Origin: an uncultured Bacilli bacterium
GTDB lineage: Bacteria > Bacillota_I > Bacilli_A > RF39 > UBA660
Direction of reading: 5' to 3'
NCBI GenBank assembly: GCA_947630195.1
Contig: CANRGQ010000039.1
Location: 1 to 12,152 of the forward strand
Length of the DNA: 12,152 bases
The notes below the pieces were generated by a model. That model searched no databases. It saw only the letters and a list, made by a program, of their open reading frames with translations, and was not told where the DNA came from. Position 1 is the stretch's first letter; each line of letters starts with the position of its first letter. Below are positions 1-4,348 of this stretch, one piece after another. The position numbers were made by a program, and so were the translations under genes.

Positions 1-20
1 CACGTACTTCCAGTGCGTGG
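1..20 (+). other. Possible tail of another hairpin-2-like structure at the window edge
   Basis: CACGTAC (1-7) and GTGCGTG (13-19) can pair around the loop TTCCA. The sequence TGCGTGG also occurs in the second hairpin of small RNA copy C (about 3375-3381), so this could be the end of a further copy lying mostly outside the window. It lacks the following CCC and T-run that copies A-C have, so the link is weak. Confidence 0.2.
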
Positions 21-32
21 TAGTTGACAAAG

Positions 33-90
33 TTTGACAGAAATGTCGAATTTTGTTGTAATATGAGAAGTTTTGACATGTTTTGTCGAA
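33..90 (+). repeat. Two copies of the inverted repeat TTTGACA...TGTCGAA
   Basis: TTTGACA-GAAA-TGTCGAA (33-50) overlaps the -35 box. TTTGACA-TGTTT-TGTCGAA (72-90) lies at the presumed transcript start. The arms are identical in the two copies and only the spacers differ (4 and 5 nt). The placement suits operator sites for an autoregulator. The second copy can also fold as an RNA hairpin, extended by AAGT (68-71) with ACTT (93-96), so a role in RNA is equally possible. Confidence 0.5.
34..62 (+). promoter_or_regulatory. Promoter upstream of the Abi gene
   Basis: A consensus -35 TTGACA (34-39) is followed after 17 bp by TGTAAT (57-62), and then by ATGAG. The same ATATGA context follows the -10 boxes of small RNA units A and B. 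Transcription should start near 68-70 and give an untranslated leader of about 125 nt before the Abi start. Confidence 0.7.
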
Positions 91-165
91 CGACTTGATT
101 TTAGAAAAAATATCACTAAAATATAGTCCTCGAAGTGAGAAGTATTAGATATACTTCTCATTTTT
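68..165 (+). ncRNA. Short structured leader RNA upstream of the Abi gene, ending in an intrinsic terminator
   Basis: From the promoter at 34-62 a transcript of about 95 nt is expected. It begins with a hairpin (68-96: AAGTTTTGACA pairs with TGTCGAA and ACTT, with a two-base CG bulge), has an A-rich linker, and ends with a perfect 10-bp hairpin (136-145 with 151-160, loop TAGAT) followed by TTTTT (161-165). It could be a free small RNA with read-through into the Abi gene, or an attenuator. AbiF-type genes are reported to carry an associated noncoding RNA, which this could be. No homology search was possible. Confidence 0.5.
136..165 (+). terminator. Intrinsic terminator or attenuator just before the Abi ribosome site
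   Basis: TGAGAAGTAT (136-145) and ATACTTCTCA (151-160) pair perfectly over 10 bp around a 5-nt loop, followed by five T. The AAAGGAG ribosome site begins only three bases later, so expression of the Abi gene from the upstream promoter requires read-through. Confidence 0.65.
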
Positions 166-196
166 AGAAAGGAGATATAAATAATTATGTGATATT

Positions 197-1204
197 ATGG
201 AGTTAGATACATTAGAGTTAAAGCCAATATTAAAAATTAAAGAATTAGTGCCATATTTAAAAAGTAAAAATATTAAATTTGAAATAATGAGTGAAAAAGA
301 AGCAGAAGAATATTTAAGAAAAAATAATAATTATTATAATATAACGGCTTATAAAAATAATTTTGAAAGATATTTTGTTAATGGAAAGTTTATTGATAAA
401 TATATAGATTTAGATTTTGCTTATTTAAAAGATTTAGCTATTATAGATTACAGAGTAAGACTTTTATTTTTTAAGATCACTATTGATATTGAACATTATT
501 TAAAAATAAGAATATTAAATTTAATAGACAATATAGACTTAGAAGATGGTTATAGAATAGTTAATATGTATTTAGAAAAAGATTTTTATGATGAAGAACA
601 TCCTCGAAAAATTCATAATAGTATTTTTAAAAAAGTAGGAAGTGATAATTATAATAAAATATTTTCTAATTATTATGTTGATAAAGATAAAAAATTAGAA
701 AATATACCTATATGGGAATTTCTTGAAATAATTACTTTTGGCGATTTAGTTAGGTTTTACGAATTTTTTATAAAAGAGTACAAAATAGAAAAAGAAATGG
801 CAAATGTTTATATTTTAAGAGAAATAGTTAAACTTAGAAATGCTGTTGCTCATAATAATTGTTTATTATCTGATTTTAATAAAAAAGATAATCACATTAA
901 ACCAGAGTTTAAAATAGTTAATTATTTAATTAACTCTGGTGTTGGGAGAGAGTTTAGAAACAACAAATTAAAAAATTCAAGAATAAGGCAAATGACCTAT
1001 GCCTTGTACATGTTTAACGAAATAGTAACAAGCGAAGGAATAAAAGAAAATGTTATCAAAGAACTAAACGAATTATTTTTTGAAAGAATAATAAGACATA
1101 AAGAATATTATAATAATAATGAGTTATTAAAATCTATTTATCAATATTTTAAAAAGATTATTGATAAAAATTATAACATAAATGATAAAAATAATTTGAC
1201 ATAA
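197..1204 (+). CDS. Abi_2/AbiF-like abortive-infection protein with HEPN motif
   Basis: This 335-aa protein matches the Abi_2 (AbiD/AbiF) pattern. It has N-terminal KPILKIKELVPYLKSK (9-24), an NNYYNITAYKNNF block (about 44-56), LAIIDYRVRLLFFK (80-93), PIWEFLEIITFGDL (171-184), and LREIVKLRNAVAHN (207-220), where R214-N-x3-H219 is the R-x4-H signature of HEPN ribonucleases. Abi_2 proteins are phage-defence or toxin-antitoxin proteins; AbiF is described as an RNA-antitoxin-controlled HEPN toxin related to Cas13. The best ribosome site, AAAGGAG (168-174), is 22 nt from this ATG, which is unusually far. It is better placed for ATG at 187, but that is followed directly by TGA. No other in-frame start exists after the TAA at 182. 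The TTGACA promoter of small RNA A is embedded in the last codons and stop. Length and motifs look intact. RNase activity is inferred. Confidence 0.85.
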   Translation: MELDTLELKPILKIKELVPYLKSKNIKFEIMSEKEAEEYLRKNNNYYNITAYKNNFERYFVNGKFIDKYIDLDFAYLKDLAIIDYRVRLLFFKITIDIEHYLKIRILNLIDNIDLEDGYRIVNMYLEKDFYDEEHPRKIHNSIFKKVGSDNYNKIFSNYYVDKDKKLENIPIWEFLEIITFGDLVRFYEFFIKEYKIEKEMANVYILREIVKLRNAVAHNNCLLSDFNKKDNHIKPEFKIVNYLINSGVGREFRNNKLKNSRIRQMTYALYMFNEIVTSEGIKENVIKELNELFFERIIRHKEYYNNNELLKSIYQYFKKIIDKNYNINDKNNLT

Positions 1205-1224
1205 ACATTAATATGTGTTAATAT
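1196..1224 (+). promoter_or_regulatory. Promoter of small RNA copy A
   Basis: TTGACA (1196-1201) overlaps the Abi stop codon (TTG ACA TAA). After a 17-bp spacer comes TAATAT (1219-1224), followed by GAG. The predicted start is near 1230. Confidence 0.8.
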
Positions 1225-1229
1225 GAGTA

Positions 1230-1298
1230 TGCATGGAAAAAGTGTTTTACATTTTTGCATGGGGACTGTCAATTGATGGTGCCCTATTTTTCTTTTTT
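1230..1298 (+). ncRNA. Small RNA copy A (two hairpins plus terminator)
   Basis: A transcript of about 69 nt is predicted. Hairpin 1 pairs 1238-1244 with 1250-1256 around TTTTA, 7 bp including one G-U. Hairpin 2 pairs GGGGACTGTC (1261-1270) with GATGGTGCCC (1275-1284) around AATT, with one mismatch after the GGG/CCC clamp. It is followed by a long T-run (1285-1298). The same layout appears in B and C with different bases in the stems, which supports selection on structure. There is no ORF. The position directly behind the Abi gene suggests an RNA antitoxin or related regulator, by analogy with AbiF. This function is inference. Confidence 0.75.
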
Positions 1299-1308
1299 AG
1301 AGGAAATT

Positions 1309-1336
1309 ATTGTTTTGATAAATTGTGTTGTATAAT
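1309..1336 (+). promoter_or_regulatory. Promoter in front of the template-repeat-like segment
   Basis: A perfect TATAAT (1331-1336) lies 16 bp after ATTGTT (1309-1314), or 15 bp after TTGTTT (1310-1315), both weak -35 matches. Transcription would start near 1343 and run through the G+C-rich segment. Confidence 0.5.
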
Positions 1337-1358
1337 ATAAGTAGGTAATCTTGATATA

Positions 1359-1478
1359 AGAGTTAGGTATGGCAATAGCGGCAATTACAATGCGTGGAAT
1401 GTGAATTCGAACGGCAACTTGAACAACGATTGGGTGAACAATACGAATGCGGTTCGCCATGAGCCTTCTATAACTTGA
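1359..1478 (+). repeat. Template-repeat-like segment of a diversity-generating retroelement (no reverse transcriptase in the window)
   Basis: This block is much richer in G+C than its surroundings and full of AAC/AAT triplets. Read from 1359 it gives RVRYGNSGNYNAWNVNSNG, then NLNNDWVNNTNAVRH, and stops at TGA (1476). This resembles the variable end of C-type-lectin/FGE-like DGR targets, where W, G and VR positions are fixed and Asn codons mark adenines open to mutagenesis. The frame upstream meets TAA (1338-1340) with no start codon, so it is not a gene here, as expected for a template repeat. It has its own TATAAT, a hairpin just after it, and a terminator-like hairpin. No reverse transcriptase, avd or second copy is in the window. 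An orphan or remnant locus, or a severed target-gene end, remain possible. Confidence 0.55.
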
Positions 1479-1483
1479 ATGAA

Positions 1484-1503
1484 TATATGGTTAAGACTAT
1501 ATA
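1484..1503 (+). other. Hairpin downstream of the template-repeat-like segment
   Basis: TATATGGT (1484-1491) pairs with ACTATATA (1496-1503) around TAAG, 8 bp including one G-U. DGRs often have a hairpin close after the repeat, but this one is A+T-rich and could be fortuitous. Confidence 0.35.
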
Positions 1504-1554
1504 CTAGGGAAGATAGAAGACAAAGGTTATCTAGGAATATATTTCCAAACTAAA

Positions 1555-1606
1555 AACGGAGATGATATGTTTTACGAAATATATCTATTACTCCGTTATT
1601 TTGTTT
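1555..1606 (+). terminator. Terminator-like hairpin ending the template-repeat transcript
   Basis: AACGGAG (1555-1561) pairs with CTCCGTT (1591-1597), and inner GATAT/ATATC pairing is possible. ATTTTGTTT (1598-1606) follows. With the TATAAT at 1331 this would define an RNA of about 260 nt. Confidence 0.45.
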
Positions 1607-1629
1607 GAGTAAATATGATACAAAATATA

Positions 1630-1658
1630 TTGACTAAAGTATTATAGTATGTTAATAT
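1630..1658 (+). promoter_or_regulatory. Promoter of small RNA copy B
   Basis: TTGACT (1630-1635), a 17-bp spacer and TAATAT (1653-1658) followed by GA. It has the same architecture as copies A and C. Confidence 0.75.
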
Positions 1659-1664
1659 GAATAT

Positions 1665-1724
1665 GTAGGAAAAGTGTTATACACTTTTGGACGGGCGCTA
1701 TCTAACGGTGGAGCCCTTATTTTT
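1665..1724 (+). ncRNA. Small RNA copy B (two hairpins plus terminator)
   Basis: A transcript of about 60 nt is predicted. Hairpin 1 pairs AAAAGTGT (1670-1677) with ACACTTTT (1681-1688) around TAT, a perfect 8 bp. Hairpin 2 pairs GGGCGCTATC (1693-1702) with GGTGGAGCCC (1707-1716) around TAAC, with one mismatch at the fifth pair. TTATTTTT (1717-1724) follows. Compared with A and C, the stem bases differ in pairs while the GGG/CCC clamp, tetraloop size and T-run are kept. Confidence 0.75.
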
Positions 1725-1739
1725 CGCCATTAAAACATA

Positions 1740-1756
1740 AAAGTATCAAATTATGT
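1740..1756 (+). repeat. Target-site duplication, left copy
   Basis: AAAGTATCAAATTATGT (17 bp) immediately precedes the left inverted repeat and recurs exactly at 3280-3296 after the right one. Confidence 0.9.
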
Positions 1757-1782
1757 GTTAAGATTTTTTAGAAATGTCCCAT
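1757..1782 (+). repeat. IS left inverted repeat
   Basis: This 26-bp terminal repeat starts GTTAAGAT and continues with the shared 18-base core TTTTTAGAAATGTCCCAT. It matches the right end at 23 of 26 positions. Confidence 0.9.
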
Positions 1783-1785
1783 TTT

Positions 1786-1835
1786 GCATTTGCATTAGCA
1801 AATGCGATGATAAGAAACAAAGACAAGCTTTGTTT
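1786..1835. other. Two strong hairpins in the IS subterminal region
   Basis: GCATTTGC (1786-1793) pairs with GCAAATGC (1798-1805). AAACAAAG (1815-1822) pairs with CTTTGTTT (1828-1835). Both stems are perfect 8 bp. They lie between the left terminal repeat and the transposase 3' end. They could insulate the transposase from outside transcription or help end its mRNA. Confidence 0.5.
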
Positions 1836-1864
1836 ATGAAAATAATTATGCTATATGAAATCTA

Positions 1865-1911
1865 AAAAGCAAGGGTTAAAATGAACTCAACTTCGTTTCG
1901 CCCTTGCTTTT
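1865..1911 (-). terminator. Transposase terminator hairpin overlapping its stop codon
   Basis: AAAAGCAAGGG (1865-1875) and CCCTTGCTTTT (1901-1911) pair perfectly over 11 bp around a loop of 25 nt containing the transposase TGA stop (1887-1889). Read on the minus strand, CCCTTGCTTTTTAG ends in a T-run, as a terminator should. Confidence 0.6.
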
Positions 1912-3179
1912 AATCTTTCATCTCTTTCTCTTAAAACTTGTTCCAGCATCTTTTGATTATCAATTCTTTTTTGTTCTTTTTTATTAAGATCTATTCTATG
2001 TCCTTCAATATGTCTAGTACCATAAATTTTATTATTCTTAAATATTCTAACAAGATTAGAATTAAATACATCTTGCCATACTTCTACAACTGTACCTTTA
2101 TAAAAAACATAATCATTTCCATTATCATCAATAGGAATATAATACTCGTTATTTATAGATATCATATTGCCATTTAATATTTTTCTTTCTGCTTTAATAC
2201 AAAATATTTTTGATAAATCAGTATTATCTAAAGGTATAAATTCTGAATCTTCTTCTTTTGGATTATAAGCAAATTTTTTATTAATATAATCAGTATAGAA
2301 ATTATTAAACCATTCGTTAAGTTCATCATAAGTTTTAATGTTAAATCTAATAATATCATTTAATAATCTGTTTTGAATAGTTTCGTTCATTTTTTCAATT
2401 TTACCTTTAGCTTCAGGAGAACCAGCATAAATAAGTTCAATTCCCAATTCGTCTAACATTCTACCTACTTGTGTTAGTTTTTCATGTTCTTTATTCCATA
2501 GAATTGTTGTTTTATCACAATAAACAATCATAGGTATACCATGTTTTTCAAAAATAATTTTAAACAAGTGACAATAACCTAACATACATTCAGTAGGCAT
2601 AAACCATCCAGCAAGGATTTCACCAGTTGCATCATCGATAGCCATGTGTAAAGAAAAATTTTTACCATTTTGAAACCAATCATGAGGAGTACCATCAATC
2701 ATAATAAGTATACCTCTTCTAGGTGAAGAATCTCTTAAAGGGTGGGTTGTTTCATCACCTTTAAAACATTTATGTTTTACGGGAGATTTCCAGCCTTCTT
2801 TTTTGAATAATTGTTGGAAGAAAGATTTACTTCTTAATTTTAAATTATATTTTTTTACATCTTCTTGTTTTTCTTTATTCCAAATAATATCTTCGTGGTA
2901 AATATCTCTAAATTGTGATATAGTAATACTCGGATATTTTTTCTTAAAGTTCTTAATAAATTCTATTTCTTGTGGGGAAGCAGAGTTATTAGAAGGTTTA
3001 TTTGATAAACCATGAACTAATAAAGAAGAAATATCCTTTTTTTCTATCTCATTAAGAAATCTATTAATTTGTTTTCTTTCATAACCAGTTTGATAAGCAA
3101 TTTCTTGATAAGTTATTTTAATTTCTCCATTTACTTTTTGTTTTAAAAGATTAAGAGCTTTTTCCTTATCTTTTTTCAT
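1887..3179 (-). CDS. DDE transposase, IS1202/ISNCY-like
   Basis: The protein is about 430 aa. It has an N-terminal helix-turn-helix-like region (ITYQEIAYQTGYERKQINRFL), a linker, and an rve-type DDE core. Counted from the upstream ATG at 3212, the core includes LIMIDGTPHDWF (D173), AIDDATGEILAGWF, IVYCDKTTILW (D233) and SPEAKGKIEKMNETIQ, where E273 is the likely catalytic Glu. The C-terminal domain includes ERKILNGNMISINNEYY. MIDGTPHDWF and the overall order recall IS1202-type transposases. I prefer the MKKDKEKALNLL start at 3179, because the ATG at 3212 would place the GGAGG ribosome site inside the gene. That leaves about 16 nt between GGAGG and the 3179 ATG, so the start is uncertain. The frame is unbroken and ends in TGA. 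Confidence 0.85.
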   Translation of the reverse strand: MKKDKEKALNLLKQKVNGEIKITYQEIAYQTGYERKQINRFLNEIEKKDISSLLVHGLSNKPSNNSASPQEIEFIKNFKKKYPSITISQFRDIYHEDIIWNKEKQEDVKKYNLKLRSKSFFQQLFKKEGWKSPVKHKCFKGDETTHPLRDSSPRRGILIMIDGTPHDWFQNGKNFSLHMAIDDATGEILAGWFMPTECMLGYCHLFKIIFEKHGIPMIVYCDKTTILWNKEHEKLTQVGRMLDELGIELIYAGSPEAKGKIEKMNETIQNRLLNDIIRFNIKTYDELNEWFNNFYTDYINKKFAYNPKEEDSEFIPLDNTDLSKIFCIKAERKILNGNMISINNEYYIPIDDNGNDYVFYKGTVVEVWQDVFNSNLVRIFKNNKIYGTRHIEGHRIDLNKKEQKRIDNQKMLEQVLRERDERLKARAKRS

Positions 3180-3253
3180 ATAATATAAAAATATACCTCC
3201 TTTCCAAGGCATATTCTATCATACTATTAATGGGACATTTAAAAAAAATCTTT

Positions 3254-3279
3254 ATGGGACATTTCTAAAAAGGATTAAC
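3254..3279 (-). repeat. IS right inverted repeat
   Basis: Its complement starts GTTAATCC and continues with the same 18-base core as the left end. Confidence 0.9.
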
Positions 3280-3296
3280 AAAGTATCAAATTATGT
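3280..3296 (+). repeat. Target-site duplication, right copy
   Basis: An exact repeat of 1740-1756. Its last T is also the first T of the TTGACA of small RNA copy C, so the insertion landed at the edge of that promoter. Confidence 0.9.
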
Positions 3297-3324
3297 TGAC
3301 ATTGTTGATACAATATGCTATTAT
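3296..3324 (+). promoter_or_regulatory. Promoter of small RNA copy C
   Basis: TTGACA (3296-3301), a 17-bp spacer and TATTAT (3319-3324) followed by GAT. GTATCAA (3283-3289) and TTGATAC (3305-3311) form an inverted repeat around the -35 box. Confidence 0.75.
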
Positions 3325-3330
3325 GATTAT

Positions 3331-3393
3331 GTGAGAAAAAAGTATTATATACTTTTGCAAGGGATCCATACTTATGCGTGGAACCCTATTTTT
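3331..3393 (+). ncRNA. Small RNA copy C (two hairpins plus terminator)
   Basis: A transcript of about 63 nt is predicted. Hairpin 1 pairs AAAAGTAT (3338-3345) with ATACTTTT (3349-3356) around TAT. Hairpin 2 pairs AGGGATCCATAC (3360-3371) with GCGTGGAACCCT (3376-3387) around TTAT, with two mismatches. ATTTTT (3388-3393) follows. In hairpin 1, GTAT/ATAC replaces the GTGT/ACAC of copy B, a compensated change. It is now separated from B by the insertion sequence but keeps its promoter. Confidence 0.75.
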
Positions 3394-3442
3394 CTGCCTT
3401 AAAATACACAATAGAGTTAAAACTAGATTAATAATTTTAAGA

Positions 3443-3481
3443 ATAAACCTCGGTAATTGGTAATCGATTACCGAGGTTTAT
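3443..3481. repeat. Perfect 15-bp inverted repeat
   Basis: ATAAACCTCGGTAAT (3443-3457) and its complement (3467-3481) flank TGGTAATCG. An overlapping 14-bp palindrome GGTAATCGATTACC (3459-3472) gives a second possible fold. There is no T-run, so a terminator is doubtful. An operator or decayed mobile-element end is possible. The rest of 3394-3570 shows nothing else clear beyond the short frame at 3511. Confidence 0.6.
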
Positions 3482-3510
3482 GATGTATTGTAATACGTGA
3501 AAAAGATAAT

Positions 3511-3570
3511 ATGATTTATTCTTATAAAGAACTTTTAGAAATAGAAAAAAATAAAGAATTATTTAACTAG
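3511..3570 (+). pseudogene. 19-codon open frame, possible gene remnant
   Basis: ATG at 3511 gives MIYSYKELLEIEKNKELFN and then TAG. The YSYKELLE start resembles the beginning of some AbiEi-type antitoxins (YKELLE...), but the match is short and no ribosome site is visible. It may be the stub of a deleted gene or chance. Confidence 0.2.
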
Positions 3571-3576
3571 ATTACA

Positions 3577-3605
3577 TTTACTAATTTGGGATAAAATGGT
3601 ACAAT
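3577..3605 (+). promoter_or_regulatory. Promoter of the ZIP-SDR-patatin-yebC operon
   Basis: TTTACT (3577-3582), a 17-bp spacer and TACAAT (3600-3605). The start would fall near 3612, inside the GGTGGTGAT ribosome site (3609-3617), so the leader is only about 9 nt and part of the site may be lost. Confidence 0.5.
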
Positions 3606-3620
3606 TTAGGTGGTGATATT

Positions 3621-4340
3621 ATGGTTTTAGGTTTAATATATACCATATTAACTGGCTTATTTTTTCTAATAGGGATACTTTTATTAAAACATAATCATTT
3701 TGAAGAAAAGATATCTTTATTTGTTTTTAGTTTAGCTTTTATTATTATGGGCGGTTTAATATTCTTAGATATATTGCCAGAATTAATTGAAACTAAAGAT
3801 ATAAGACTTATTATCCCAGTAATTATTGGTTTTTTAGTTTTAGTATTTATAGATAAATTAATACCTCATCACCATCATGAGCATAACCATTGTGATGTCC
3901 ATGACCATGAAGAACATTTAAATCATGTCGGTATTATTACAATAATTGCCATATCTATTCATAATATGTTAGAAGGATTAACTTTATATAGTATTACTTT
4001 AAATAATTATTTGAGTGGTTTTGTCATGATGTTAAGTGTGTCTCTCCACAATATTCCTTTAGGACTTCAAATAGGGAATTCTTTAAATGGGAAAAAATAT
4101 AGTCCATATCTTATTATTCTTTTAGTTTTAAGTTCTTTTATTGGGGCCCTTATCTTAATTATTTTTGGTAATCTTAACGAAAATATTATTCATATTTTAT
4201 TATCATTTACTTTAGGGATGCTTATCTATATCTTATTTTTTGAGTTATTTAATGAAATTCGCAACTCTTTAAAGAAAAAAGAAGTATTATATGGTATAAT
4301 AGTAGGGGTAGTAATATTAGTTATTACTCTTATAGTATAG
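3621..4340 (+). CDS. ZIP-family divalent metal transporter
   Basis: This 239-aa integral membrane protein has about seven hydrophobic segments and a His-rich loop (HHHHEHNHCDVHDHEEHLNH, 83-102) between the third and fourth. ZIP family members move Zn2+ or related metals into the cytosol. The fourth segment carries IHNMLEG (113-119) with the metal-binding H, N, E and G. The fifth carries LHNIPLG (142-148), where the usual HNIPEG glutamate is Leu147, so the two-metal site may be altered. It is the first gene of a four-gene operon. The substrate cannot be told from sequence. Confidence 0.85.
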   Translation: MVLGLIYTILTGLFFLIGILLLKHNHFEEKISLFVFSLAFIIMGGLIFLDILPELIETKDIRLIIPVIIGFLVLVFIDKLIPHHHHEHNHCDVHDHEEHLNHVGIITIIAISIHNMLEGLTLYSITLNNYLSGFVMMLSVSLHNIPLGLQIGNSLNGKKYSPYLIILLVLSSFIGALILIIFGNLNENIIHILLSFTLGMLIYILFFELFNEIRNSLKKKEVLYGIIVGVVILVITLIV

Positions 4341-4348
4341 GAGATTAA

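Larger units (their letters stand above)
1757..3279 (-). mobile_element. Complete IS1202/ISNCY-like insertion sequence, 1523 bp
   Basis: The ends are 26-bp imperfect inverted repeats: 1757-1782 and the complement of 3254-3279. They share GTTAA and the 18-base core TTTTTAGAAATGTCCCAT, with three mismatches between (23 of 26 identical). Perfect 17-bp duplications flank it, which fits the 15-18-bp class of the IS1202 family (ISTde1-like). One transposase gene fills it on the minus strand. Beside the left end are two strong hairpins (1786-1805 and 1815-1835). An extra GGGACATTT core lies inside the right end (3232-3240). Intact ends and identical duplications suggest a recent insertion. Confidence 0.9.

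Noticed and set aside
1341..1478. Coding end of a lectin-like protein
   Set aside because: The frame has a stop at 1338-1340 and no start codon or ribosome site, so as it stands it is not translated. A severed gene end is still possible.
1938..2177. 79-codon open frame on the + strand inside the transposase
   Set aside because: It is antisense to the transposase, is made of Ile/Asn/Phe-rich low-complexity sequence, and has no ribosome site.
3280..3301. XerD/dif-like half-site (TTATGTTGACA) at the IS target
   Set aside because: Only 8 of 11 bases match the Gram-positive XerD half as I recall it, no XerC half is found at the right spacing, and the sequence is explained by the small RNA promoter.
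1389..3382. ATGCGTGGAA shared by the template-repeat segment (about 1390) and hairpin 2 of small RNA C (about 3374)
   Set aside because: A single 10-base match without matching flanks or structure. It is likely chance.
1196..3393. CRISPR-like array formed by the repeated small RNA units
   Set aside because: The units keep promoter, structure and T-run but not primary sequence, are about 100 bp long, are irregularly spaced, and have no spacers or cas genes in the window.
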